Origin: Oscillospiraceae bacterium
Lineage (GTDB): Bacteria > Bacillota_A > Clostridia > Oscillospirales > Acutalibacteraceae
DNA length: 8,660 nt
Reading direction: 5' to 3'
Assembly: GCA_003519645.1 (NCBI GenBank)
Contig: DOWI01000352.1
Coordinates: 1-8,660 of the forward strand
The notes under the pieces are model-generated. The model was given only the letters and a program-made list of their open reading frames with translations, was not told the DNA's origin and made no database searches. This document shows, piece after piece, positions 1 to 7,610 of this stretch (positions within the stretch are counted from its first letter, which is position 1; the number at the start of each line of letters is the position of its first letter). The position numbers and the translations under genes were made by a program.

Positions 1-93
1 CTCACTTTGTGTCAGCTGTGTGGTTTCTCCGGTTGCTAAATTTTGCTCCTTGATGCCGTCTCGGGTAAACTGAATGACTTTTTTGTCCAGCAT
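1..93 (-). CDS. N-terminus of the gene after virB4, cut by the window edge; probable cell-wall hydrolase position
   Basis: An ATG at 93-91 opens a frame that stays open for 31 codons to the window edge, beginning MLDKKVIQFTRDGIKEQN. It starts 4 nt after the virB4 stop, and a purine-rich GGAAGGAAG inside the virB4 end can act as its ribosome site. The other reading frame from the nearby ATG at 98 closes quickly, which supports this one. The visible part is polar, without a signal peptide or membrane segment so far, and I do not recognise a domain. In the related CD1110-type elements and in pCF10 (PrgK) the gene after virB4 encodes a VirB1-like peptidoglycan hydrolase (SLT and/or NlpC/P60 domains), so that is the expected identity by position only. 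Confidence 0.6.
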   Translation of the reverse strand, partial: MLDKKVIQFTRDGIKEQNLATGETTQLTQSE

Positions 94-97
94 AGCA

Positions 98-2551
98 TCA
101 GGCTTCCTTCCTTCCGGCTGATTTTGACGGATTTCGGTTGATATCGGACATCATTGCCTGGAATAACTGCGTATCGTCGGGGTAAATGTTGTTGAACTCC
201 ACCATACTGTTGCCAGCTCTGAAGAGGCCGGTGCCTTTCGGACAGGTGAGAAGCTTTTTGGTCTGGCGGTCAGAAAGATCCATAACCTGTGTCAGATCTT
301 CAAGCATATCCGGTTTCTGACGATAAAGCATAATGAATTCAGAATTTGCAATCAGTGTTTTTGCTGCCTCGTTCATGCAGACATCACGGACCTCCTGTGT
401 CATGCCGGTCGCAATTAAGCCATATTTTCGACCGCGTTTCCAGGAATTAATCAGCCAGGCGGCAGTGGATGGATTCCGCAGAGAATGGTGGATTTCATCA
501 TTCCAAAGCCACGTTGTCTCATTTTTGGCTTGATTGGCGGAAATGTGATTCCAGCACCAGTCCTGGATAATGGTCATACCCATCGTTTTGAGCTGCTGTC
601 CAAGATCCCTGGTGTTAAAGCAGATTAGGCGGTTGTTAATATTTACGTTGGTCTGTTCCGCAAAGATATTCAGGGAACCTTCAATATAAATTTCCAGTGC
701 ACTTTTCAGCGTTTTTGCTTCCGGTTCCGGCTGCTGCTGCAGATCTGCATAAAAGTCACGGAAAGTCGGGACGTTCCGGCGGCAGGGATGTTTTTTATAG
801 GATTTATAAATGTCACGGACACACCGGTCAATAATAGACCGTGTAATGGGATCAATGCCGTTTCGATAGTTCAGGGTAACTTCCAGAAGGGAAATAATAA
901 AATCAGATTTAAAAGGTACAGGATCGGCTTCCTCGTCGCCGCCGTAGTACTCATTAATGTCAAATGGGTTGAAGCAGGTAGCAGAGCCGTTTGAAACTTT
1001 AATGACCTGCCCGCCGAGGAGATTCACCATTTTCGTGAATTCACCATCCGGGTCAATGATGATCATATCGTCATTGGTGCGGTTGAAGCACTCGAAAATT
1101 TCTGCTTTTGCTCCCATACTTTTCCCAGAGCCGGATGTGCCGAAATAGAATCCATGCGGATTTGTAAGTGTTTTCCGGTCAAGCATCAGAACGTTATTGG
1201 AAAGCGAATTTTTACCATAGGAAAAACCGGTAGGCTGTACGATTTCCACGACATTAAACGGAATAAATGCCGACAGGGAAGTGGTTGTAAATGTTCGTTT
1301 TACAAATGTGTCATTGCGGCCAAGAGGAACAATGGAATTCAGCGCATTTTCGTGGTCAAAAGAAAATGGTTTGACCGTGCAGCCGTTCTTTTTGGCAGGT
1401 GCGGCCACTTCTGATGCGGCAAGGTCAATCTCTTTTTTGCTTTTTCCACGAATCATAATCAAAATATTGGCCAAAAACATTTTTTCATTGCGTGTTCGCA
1501 GGGCTTTCAAAAAACTTTCCGCATTTTCAATCATATGTACCAGTTCACGCGGTGCTTCCGGTACCAGTACACCGGCTTTGGACTGTCGTGCAAACACGTT
1601 GTATTTTTCCGTATCCATGCGTTTCAATCGCTTTTCTGTTTCTTTGATTGCAAATACAGGGTCCTGCGGCTGAATATTCAGGGTGATAAACATATCACGG
1701 TCGATATCGGTAATATCCCGCATAAAGTCATCTGACAGGTCTTGTGGAAAATCAGAAACAAATAGACACTGAACATAATCATCACCAAGCTTCAGGTAAT
1801 GGTCATCAGAAGTGTCTATACTGTATGGAGCAATCAGATCTTTTCCATAGATGCCCGTGCGGATCGATTTTTGCTCACTGATTGCGGATAAATCATCCGG
1901 ACGGTAATATTCCCGGAGCAGAGCAAGGCGCTGGCTCCGGTTCAGCTGATGTGTTCCGCATCCCATCTGACGGAGCAGAGAAAGTGTATCGTTTTCAATC
2001 CGGTCGAACCGCTTTACAGCTTCTTCATAGCTGTTTTCAAGGATGGTCAGTGTTACATATTTTTCTTTGACATATGATTTCGATCCGGTAATGCGTTTGT
2101 GAATCATATCATTGTATTCACCAATACAGGATTTTAATTTTTCATTGGCCTCTTCCTGCACGGGCAGATATAGTTTTGTGGTTGTGCGGGCAAGCTGCCT
2201 GTTAACAATGTGAATCTGAATTTGAACCGTATCGTCGTAAGCATTGATAAAATAGCAGTATGCTTCAAAAATACCAACACGGGTTGTTTCATCCGTGTTG
2301 GTATAATTAATGTCATCAAAGTTGTAAGTCAGACTATACCGATGGTCACCGAGACAGGCAATCCCGTCTTCATACATGTGTTCATATGGAATGCTGTCCT
2401 GTACGGTATCCCGCTTTTTCCAGACTGCATGTTTCTGTGTGGTGCGCTTATTCGTGATCCGTTCCGGCTCCTGCTGAATTTTCTTTTTTGCTTTTTTCTT
2501 CGATAAAGCAGATTTATTATTTTTCTGTTTCTTCGTCATACTCTTTATCAA
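98..2551 (-). CDS. virB4: VirB4-like conjugal transfer ATPase (CD1110/PrgJ type)
   Basis: This is the ATPase that powers the inner-membrane part of the type IV secretion channel. The protein has 817 aa. The N-terminus is very basic (about residues 7-48, Lys/Arg rich), followed by a VirB4 N-domain (about 60-400). The ATPase domain starts near 450 with a clear Walker A GTSGSGKS at 471-478, then IIIDPDGE (497-504), a Walker B-like stretch WLWNDEIH (681-688) with D685/E686, and a TGMTQE motif (715-720) typical of VirB4/TrwB-type ATPases. The Walker B has Asn before the DE pair instead of a hydrophobic residue. The start chosen is TTG at 2551, with AAGGAG at 2567-2562 spaced 10 nt away; an in-frame ATG at 2539 (residue 5) is the alternative but would be 22 nt from that site. 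The 5' end overlaps prgI by 35 nt, so translation is probably coupled. Family call is firm; exact start less so. Confidence 0.95.
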   Translation of the reverse strand: MIKSMTKKQKNNKSALSKKKAKKKIQQEPERITNKRTTQKHAVWKKRDTVQDSIPYEHMYEDGIACLGDHRYSLTYNFDDINYTNTDETTRVGIFEAYCYFINAYDDTVQIQIHIVNRQLARTTTKLYLPVQEEANEKLKSCIGEYNDMIHKRITGSKSYVKEKYVTLTILENSYEEAVKRFDRIENDTLSLLRQMGCGTHQLNRSQRLALLREYYRPDDLSAISEQKSIRTGIYGKDLIAPYSIDTSDDHYLKLGDDYVQCLFVSDFPQDLSDDFMRDITDIDRDMFITLNIQPQDPVFAIKETEKRLKRMDTEKYNVFARQSKAGVLVPEAPRELVHMIENAESFLKALRTRNEKMFLANILIMIRGKSKKEIDLAASEVAAPAKKNGCTVKPFSFDHENALNSIVPLGRNDTFVKRTFTTTSLSAFIPFNVVEIVQPTGFSYGKNSLSNNVLMLDRKTLTNPHGFYFGTSGSGKSMGAKAEIFECFNRTNDDMIIIDPDGEFTKMVNLLGGQVIKVSNGSATCFNPFDINEYYGGDEEADPVPFKSDFIISLLEVTLNYRNGIDPITRSIIDRCVRDIYKSYKKHPCRRNVPTFRDFYADLQQQPEPEAKTLKSALEIYIEGSLNIFAEQTNVNINNRLICFNTRDLGQQLKTMGMTIIQDWCWNHISANQAKNETTWLWNDEIHHSLRNPSTAAWLINSWKRGRKYGLIATGMTQEVRDVCMNEAAKTLIANSEFIMLYRQKPDMLEDLTQVMDLSDRQTKKLLTCPKGTGLFRAGNSMVEFNNIYPDDTQLFQAMMSDINRNPSKSAGRKEA

Positions 2552-2891
2552 AAGAGGTCATCTCCTTTTCAAGTGTGTTCAGGTCCTCATACAGGTTGTG
2601 CATACGGAACGGCCTTTTTGAGGGATAGGATTTAGACTTGATTTTCAGATATAAATACTTTTCGAAAGGCAGTCCGTCTTTTCGAATCAGTCCTGAATAC
2701 ATGACAGGCACCCCCAGCATCGACGCCAGAAAGCCCGGCATGGTCGTGTCATGTGTTGCTAGAAACAGTGGGATGAACACGCCGGTAATAATTCCCAGCG
2801 AAATGCTTACGCAGATTACCTGACGGACTGTGAAATTACCAAAGAGCTTTGGCTCATAGGAATAAATGTCATCCGGAATTTTTACAATCAA
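2517..2891 (-). CDS. prgI: PrgI family (VirB3-like) conjugation membrane protein
   Basis: A 124-aa small membrane protein of the PrgI family, the VirB3-like inner-membrane partner of VirB4 in Gram-positive type IV secretion systems. The family start (MIVKIPDDIYSYEPKLFGNFT) is well conserved: a short cytoplasmic N-tail, two membrane segments (about 25-44 and 51-67), then a basic, charged cytoplasmic C-terminal half (KIKSKSYPSKRPFR) ending in an acidic tail. The start codon is TTG at 2891, well supported by AGGAGG at 2905-2900 with an 8-nt spacer and by alignment of the family N-terminus. It lies 15 nt after the TrbL-like gene and its last 35 nt overlap virB4. The order TrbL/PrgH - PrgI - VirB4/PrgJ is the same as in pCF10. 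Confidence 0.92.
   Translation of the reverse strand: MIVKIPDDIYSYEPKLFGNFTVRQVICVSISLGIITGVFIPLFLATHDTTMPGFLASMLGVPVMYSGLIRKDGLPFEKYLYLKIKSKSYPSKRPFRMHNLYEDLNTLEKEMTSFDKEYDEETEK
2562..2567 (-). promoter_or_regulatory. Ribosome-binding site AAGGAG supporting a TTG start for virB4
   Basis: AAGGAG lies inside prgI, 10 nt before TTG at 2551 and 22 nt before ATG at 2539. Spacing of 8-10 nt is used by the other genes of this block, so it favours the TTG. An ATG directly after the site (2561) is in the prgI frame and is an internal Met codon. Confidence 0.6.
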
Positions 2892-2899
2892 ATGAAGAA

Positions 2900-2905
2900 C
2901 CTCCT
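2900..2905 (-). promoter_or_regulatory. Ribosome-binding site AGGAGG deciding the TTG start of prgI
   Basis: A perfect AGGAGG sits 8 nt before the TTG at 2891, in the short gap after the TrbL-like stop (TGA 2909-2907). No ATG or GTG in frame is placed as well, and the protein N-terminus from this TTG matches the family. Confidence 0.85.
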
Positions 2906-2906
2906 G

Positions 2907-3737
2907 TCAAAATGTATTAATAATTCGTTTTGCAAGGGAACCTGTCTTAAACAGAGAGAATGCGCCGATATTTCCCATTGCAATATAGGCCCATAAAGTA
3001 CGCAGCCCGGTTAATCCGGATGCTGTACGTTCCATGAAATTTGTAATTAAAATATTGAATAGATAAAGGCAGATCATCATCAAAAATCCCTGCAGCAGTA
3101 CAGCAAAGAACTGCTTGTAAAAGGCAGTACCAATTTGACGCTCATTGGCATCTACCATAAATGCCGTAGGGATCGGAGAAATCAGCCAGAGCATAGCTAT
3201 TTCAAACAGGCGGGCGACAATGATCACATAAATCATCATCCCGAGAATATGCATCAAAATTGTCAGTGGCAGCAATTCAAGCAAACATCCTATTTGTCCA
3301 AAAATATTCGGACTAGTAAGCTGCGGCAGGATTTTATCAATCTGCAGGGACATCTGTGCGGGTGAATACTGCATCAGGTTCGACATGCTTTGCAGGGATG
3401 AATTGACGAGCTTTGTGATGGCATCCAGCAGTCCATACGTGTTTGAAATCAGCAGAAACGGAATAATGAACTTTACAATCTCCATTGTGAAAACTTCGAT
3501 ATCCAGAGAACCGTTATTTTTGTCATACAAATGATAAAGATCTACTGCAATGCAGAATCCCAAAATGGTAAGTGCCAGCGGCATAATAGCGGATGCGCAA
3601 ATCTGCAGCAAAGCAGTCCATTTGTCATGACCAAAGAATGTTTCCGGTGTCTGCAGAATATTATTCTGGGCATCCTGAAGCTGCCAGTTCATAACAGAAA
3701 AGAAACGCTGCAGCAGGGATCTTAAAAAATCTTCCAT
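2907..3737 (-). CDS. VirB6/TrbL-like channel membrane protein (CD1112 type)
   Basis: A 276-aa polytopic membrane protein, the probable VirB6/TrbL (PrgH-like) core of the translocation channel. An amphipathic N-terminal part (1-42) with the family-like pattern MEDFLRSLLQRFF is followed by about five hydrophobic regions: roughly 45-68, 86-110, 148-195 (probably two passes), 208-234 and 246-263. A short basic tail (KTGSLAKRIINTF) ends the protein. The start is ATG 3737 with AGGAGG 10 nt upstream, 17 nt after the Maff2-like gene. Identification rests on length, membrane layout, sequence flavour of the CD1112 family and its place directly before prgI and virB4; no catalytic motif is expected. Confidence 0.88.
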   Translation of the reverse strand: MEDFLRSLLQRFFSVMNWQLQDAQNNILQTPETFFGHDKWTALLQICASAIMPLALTILGFCIAVDLYHLYDKNNGSLDIEVFTMEIVKFIIPFLLISNTYGLLDAITKLVNSSLQSMSNLMQYSPAQMSLQIDKILPQLTSPNIFGQIGCLLELLPLTILMHILGMMIYVIIVARLFEIAMLWLISPIPTAFMVDANERQIGTAFYKQFFAVLLQGFLMMICLYLFNILITNFMERTASGLTGLRTLWAYIAMGNIGAFSLFKTGSLAKRIINTF

Positions 3738-3754
3738 TTTAGCGGAGCCTCCTT

Positions 3755-4036
3755 TTATTGCAATACTGGAAAGCCGGGAAGCATCATTTGAATTGGAAAT
3801 GTGTAAACGGCAACTTTGACACCAGCCTGTCCGGCAGCCGTTTTGACGTTGTTAATCGCCTGCGTCATTAAAAAGTATCCGATAATAATAACGGCAACGC
3901 CGCCAATAATCTTCTTAATGCCCATGCTGGTTTGCTGGCCGTCACCGAATACATCGTTTATGCCAAAGATAACGGCAATGCCTCCCATGACCATAATTAA
4001 AATTCGTAAAAGTTCCAAAGCAGTTGTTGCACCCAT
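3755..4036 (-). CDS. Maff2-like small membrane protein (possible pilin-like/VirB2 position)
   Basis: A 93-aa protein with two hydrophobic helices (about 8-25 and 38-57) separated by a short polar Gly/Asp loop (NDVFGDGQQTSMG) and followed by a second amphipathic half. This layout and the location between virD4 and the TrbL-like gene match Maff2 family mobile-element proteins of Clostridia elements, which resemble small TrbC/VirB2-type subunits; that role is inference. I chose ATG 4036: it lies 9 nt after GGAGG (4050-4046), one base after the virD4 stop. The frame is open upstream to a TTG at 4057 and ATG at 4045, but neither has a usable ribosome site, since GGAGG lies downstream of or touching them. 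Translation is probably coupled to virD4 termination. Confidence 0.82.
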   Translation of the reverse strand: MGATTALELLRILIMVMGGIAVIFGINDVFGDGQQTSMGIKKIIGGVAVIIIGYFLMTQAINNVKTAAGQAGVKVAVYTFPIQMMLPGFPVLQ

Positions 4037-4037
4037 T

Positions 4038-5756
4038 TTATTCATCCTCCAATTCAATTTCTGTAATATAATTCATTTGCAGAGTGACGGCCTGACCTTG
4101 CTGTTCACGATGAAAAGCATATCCTTTGGTGTTGGGATCATCGGCAAGCAGCTTATAATTGGGGTGTACGGTTAAATCATATTTTTTGGACCGAAACGGA
4201 GGCAGTCCCTTAATCTTAACAATACATTCATCTGGCGGCAGACTGGCGACTTCTGTTATATCCAGAAGCTTGCGCCCTGCACTTTGTTCATTCTCGCTGT
4301 GGCTGTTTTTCCCCATCGTACCGGAAGCACTGTCTCCGGAACTTTTCGTCGCGATTGTTGCATCACCCAGCATCTGTTCGGAAACATATTTAGTCGTTTC
4401 CTCACCAGTACCGCCTAAAAACAGTTTTGTAGGGCAGCAACTGAGGATTGTTGAAAAGCTGTCTTTGTATTGATGTTTGATTTGGCCGATATCCTGATAA
4501 ATCGGTTCGAAGGAAACTTCATATTTTCGCAGTGTTGCCAGCAGATTTTCAAAGTGCGGGAATTTGCCGATATTAGCAATTTCATCAATAATACAGCGCA
4601 GGCGGATAGGAAGCTTCCGGCTGGACTGCTGCTTTGCCACCTTTACCTGTACATTGAACAGAACGCTGAGTACAAGAGCAATCATGTAATTATAAGTAGG
4701 ACTTGTCTCTTCCATAATTAAAAACAGCGCTGTTTTTTCCTGCCCCAGCATTTCCAAGTGCAGTTCATCTTCGGAAAACAAATTCGAGAACTCCTGAATG
4801 TCAAAGTCCTGCATACGGATGGCTACGCTGATCAAAATGGACTTCGCCGTTTTTCCGGCTGCCAGTTTAAATTTCTTATATTGCAGACAGGCAAAACTTT
4901 GTGGATTTTGTGCTTCCAGCTTTTGAAACAAAATGTCAATGGCTGAGACAAAGTCGTCATCTTCGTCACGCACTTCGGAAGCGTTCAGCAGCTTCATGAC
5001 GGAAGGAATGTTCTGTTCTTCCGGTGCGCAGGTTTCAAGCACATAATTGATGTGCGCAGAAAACCAAAGCCGCTCCGACTTTACCCAGAAATCGTCTGTA
5101 GAATGTGGATTGGAAGTATCGCCAGTCGTATTTTCCATCAAGACGTCAATGAAATCTCGTACATCCTTCGGCCCTTTATAATAATGGAAGGGGTTAAAAT
5201 GCAGACTGTTTTTCGGGTCTGTAATATCAAATACTTTGATTTTGTATCCGTTTGCTTCCAGCATTCTGCCTTCACTTGCCAGATGCTCGCCGCTTGGGTC
5301 TGTAATGACATAGCTTGCGTTCATTTGCATGATGTTGGGTTTCGCATAGAAGCGGGATTTTCCGGCACCGGTATCGCCGATGACAAGTACATTATTTGCC
5401 AGACCGGGGTGAAGGTGCTGATCCAAAGAGAGACATTCTGTTTGAGAAAGGATAATATCGTTCATTGGATTTTTGTCTAAAAATGGTTTTATGTCGGAAT
5501 GCTTTCCCCAGCGTGCTGAACCGTGTTCTTTTCCGGCAAAAGCACGGTGCCGGGTATGCAGCAGTGCCGTCAGGAGAAATCCGGCTGCTGCAGAAATCAG
5601 GAGCTTTTGCTGAAAAGAAAAAGTGGGGAATATGCCGATACAGTATGGACGGAGAACTTGCATTGTGTAAAATGTCATCCAAGCTGTCAGCCCAAACGGA
5701 ACCAGCATACCGGCAATTCGCCAGCCTTTTGTCTGACGAATTTCATGCATGCTCAT
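4038..5756 (-). CDS. virD4: VirD4/TraG-type coupling protein ATPase (CD1115/PcfC type)
   Basis: The 572-aa coupling protein links the relaxase-DNA complex to the secretion channel and uses ATP to move the substrate. Two N-terminal membrane segments (about 13-33 and 51-67) anchor it, followed by the family signature EHGSARWG (77-84). The ATPase domain has Walker A GDTGAGKS (127-134), ITDPSGE (151-157), the Walker B IIDEIANIG (389-397, D391/E392) and a downstream YQDIGQIK motif (400-407) typical of TraG/VirD4. Length fits the compact Gram-positive form that lacks a large all-alpha domain. ATG 5756 has AAAGGAGG about 10 nt upstream and overlaps the previous stop codon as ATGA, so translation is probably coupled to the PcfB-like gene. 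Confidence 0.96.
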   Translation of the reverse strand: MSMHEIRQTKGWRIAGMLVPFGLTAWMTFYTMQVLRPYCIGIFPTFSFQQKLLISAAAGFLLTALLHTRHRAFAGKEHGSARWGKHSDIKPFLDKNPMNDIILSQTECLSLDQHLHPGLANNVLVIGDTGAGKSRFYAKPNIMQMNASYVITDPSGEHLASEGRMLEANGYKIKVFDITDPKNSLHFNPFHYYKGPKDVRDFIDVLMENTTGDTSNPHSTDDFWVKSERLWFSAHINYVLETCAPEEQNIPSVMKLLNASEVRDEDDDFVSAIDILFQKLEAQNPQSFACLQYKKFKLAAGKTAKSILISVAIRMQDFDIQEFSNLFSEDELHLEMLGQEKTALFLIMEETSPTYNYMIALVLSVLFNVQVKVAKQQSSRKLPIRLRCIIDEIANIGKFPHFENLLATLRKYEVSFEPIYQDIGQIKHQYKDSFSTILSCCPTKLFLGGTGEETTKYVSEQMLGDATIATKSSGDSASGTMGKNSHSENEQSAGRKLLDITEVASLPPDECIVKIKGLPPFRSKKYDLTVHPNYKLLADDPNTKGYAFHREQQGQAVTLQMNYITEIELEDE

Positions 5757-6268
5757 AAAGAGGGTTCCTCCTTTCCACGCTTATGTGTTTTGCCTTTTAC
5801 CTGTGGTCCGCGCTCTTTTGTTTTTGCCTGATTCACTGTAAAGGCCTCTTTTTCTGCCTGCTTGATTTTTTCTTCCAGGTCACCATGTCCTTTCCCATCT
5901 TTCAGAAAGTCTTTTCCAGCGCACTTGATTTTGCTGATATCTTTCTGCGGAAAAGAAAAAATGTAATGGGATGGATCATTCTTTTCACGGACCAAAGAGA
6001 ATCGGACTCCGTACCTCTTTGCTATTTTGTCAAATCCGTGCATCTCCTGTTTTGTCAAAGGAATGCACTGAATGGAATCTCCTCTTTTGACTGCGGATTT
6101 TGAAAGATCTTCCATTCCCTTTTCACCTGGAGAAATTTCTGCCTTTTCTTTTTTCTTCGCTCTCAAATGAAGCATTGCGCGGAAAAAAGCGCGCAGCACT
6201 GCGGCTGTCAGCCGCCCTTTCCTGCGAAAAGAATAAGATACATATTTTTCTGCAGATTCATCGCTCAT
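5753..6268 (-). CDS. PcfB-like (DUF3801) coupling-protein accessory factor
   Basis: A 171-aa, highly charged soluble protein. The N-terminus with KLT-like helix (KGRLTAAVLRAFFRAMLHL, about 17-35), a central part containing the KYGVRFSLVREKNDPSHYIFSF pattern (split here as KYGVRFSLVREK and SHYIFSF, about 84-106), and a long Lys/Glu-rich tail match the PcfB/DUF3801 family. In pCF10, PcfB helps the coupling protein PcfC receive its substrates, and the gene stands directly before pcfC, exactly as here. ATG 6268 has GGGAGG 8 nt upstream. The gene overlaps the relaxase end by 11 nt and the virD4 start by 4 nt. The call rests on the family pattern and position; the tail is low complexity. Confidence 0.82.
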   Translation of the reverse strand: MSDESAEKYVSYSFRRKGRLTAAVLRAFFRAMLHLRAKKKEKAEISPGEKGMEDLSKSAVKRGDSIQCIPLTKQEMHGFDKIAKRYGVRFSLVREKNDPSHYIFSFPQKDISKIKCAGKDFLKDGKGHGDLEEKIKQAEKEAFTVNQAKTKERGPQVKGKTHKRGKEEPSL

Positions 6269-7610
6269 TTAAAATACCTCCCTGTGTTTTTTCTTCGGTA
6301 TAAACTTTTTCAATGGTACGTTTTGCTTCACTGATCTTTTGCAGTTCTGCCTGCAGACTGTCATACTGTTTCCACAAAGTTTCAAGCTTGCCGGAAGCAT
6401 CTTGAAAAAGTGCTTGATACTTTTTTCTGCTGGAATCGTCTTTTGCATTAATCCTGTGCTTCTGTAAAATAGCGGCAGCCGTTTGGTAGGCAGTGATGCT
6501 GTCACGGTGCTGCAGGCGATAGCGGTCTTTCAGCAGTGCGGCATCCAGTTCATCCATAACCGGTTGATTTTTTTCCAGCACGTCAAAGCTGTCTGTAATT
6601 TCCTGCAGATTGTCCATACGCGTTTCCAGCGTGCGCATGGAAGTTTGCAGATCCAGCGACTGATCAGCAATCCTTGAAATAATGGAAGCAAAGTCTTTGT
6701 AGGATTTAATTTTGTTTTCCCGCAGGACTCCTTTTGTATGGAACATATTTTGAATGTCACGCAGCTGTTGAGAATAAGTTTGTGGCTGCGCAGTTTCCTG
6801 TACCGGAATAAAAATGCCGGAAGCAATCCGCTGCCGGATGGCAGATTCTCGATAAGCCTCTCCCAGCGTATAAACACGAATATTTCGCTTTTGCCCGTTT
6901 GTCCGGTGTCGGAAAGCCAGATACTTTCCGGAAGTTTTGCAAAAATAATCCTCGCTCATAAGGGCGAGGAATTCTTCATAGGTCTTTGCTTTTTCAATGC
7001 AGCGGTCAATATCATTTTTAATATAGGTACGATAAGATTTAGGATTGATCCAGGTGTATCGGTGCCGTTTATCACGATTCGGATTTGGAACAACAATAGA
7101 AAGCCCGTATTCCTCGCACAGTTTGTCACTAATCGATTGCATGCGCTGATGTGCAGATAAATCTTCTTTAAACTTTGTAAGATTATCGCTTACAACATTC
7201 CAAGTAATATGATTGTGAATGCAGTGTGCGTTAATATGCGTAGCTACAACATACTGATATTTGGCTCCATTCCCGAAAAATCGTTTTGCCAATTCACAAC
7301 CAATTACATGTGCAGTATCTGCATCTACCTCATTAGGTGCAAACGATTGACGCATTGTGATTAAAACAGATGATTGCTTTTTTGCATCTTTGTAATTTCG
7401 GATAATTGGTCTTCCTGTGATTTCTTCATATTGATTTTGCATCAAAATAAATTCTTGAATGGCGGTTTCTGATTCACAATTTTCGTATGTAATCAGTCGT
7501 CCACCATCTGTCTTGCTTGGATTCATAATGTATAGAAGAGAATCACGAATAGTAGCTTTGGTTGTTCTGCCTGATCGTAATTTTATTGTATCGATGTAAG
7601 TTGTTGCAAT
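6258..7610 (-). CDS. mobA: MOBP-type relaxase; conserved N-terminus read from an ATT codon
   Basis: The relaxase nicks oriT and stays bound to the 5' end of the transferred strand. The first ATG in this frame is at 7526, but the frame is open back to TGA 7616-7614, and the 28 upstream codons encode the usual family N-terminus: (I/M)ATTYIDTIKLRSGRTTKA, then RDSLLYIMNPSKTDGG. In MOBP enzymes the catalytic Tyr sits just before the NP-KTD stretch; here it is Tyr27 (codon 7532-7530), lost if translation starts at 7526. The only start-like position with a ribosome site is ATT 7610 (AAGGAG 10 nt upstream), which aligns with the MATT start of relatives. Further motifs, numbered from ATT: RQSF (87-90) and the metal site HINAHCIHNH (H125, H132, H134) with Asn127 where Asp is usual. 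The C-terminal third is probably coiled coil. Full length 450 aa; the ATG form would be 422 aa. Overlaps mobC by 28 nt and the PcfB-like gene by 11. Confidence 0.85.
   Translation of the reverse strand: MATTYIDTIKLRSGRTTKATIRDSLLYIMNPSKTDGGRLITYENCESETAIQEFILMQNQYEEITGRPIIRNYKDAKKQSSVLITMRQSFAPNEVDADTAHVIGCELAKRFFGNGAKYQYVVATHINAHCIHNHITWNVVSDNLTKFKEDLSAHQRMQSISDKLCEEYGLSIVVPNPNRDKRHRYTWINPKSYRTYIKNDIDRCIEKAKTYEEFLALMSEDYFCKTSGKYLAFRHRTNGQKRNIRVYTLGEAYRESAIRQRIASGIFIPVQETAQPQTYSQQLRDIQNMFHTKGVLRENKIKSYKDFASIISRIADQSLDLQTSMRTLETRMDNLQEITDSFDVLEKNQPVMDELDAALLKDRYRLQHRDSITAYQTAAAILQKHRINAKDDSSRKKYQALFQDASGKLETLWKQYDSLQAELQKISEAKRTIEKVYTEEKTQGGILNER

Noticed and set aside
4037..4057. Longer Maff2-like protein from TTG 4057 or ATG 4045
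   Set aside because: The only ribosome site, GGAGG 4050-4046, lies downstream of the TTG and touches the ATG; it fits ATG 4036.
3816..4175. Plus-strand open frames across the window, such as this 119-codon one
   Set aside because: They lie opposite well-identified minus-strand genes, lack ribosome sites and do not resemble proteins I know; they are shadows.
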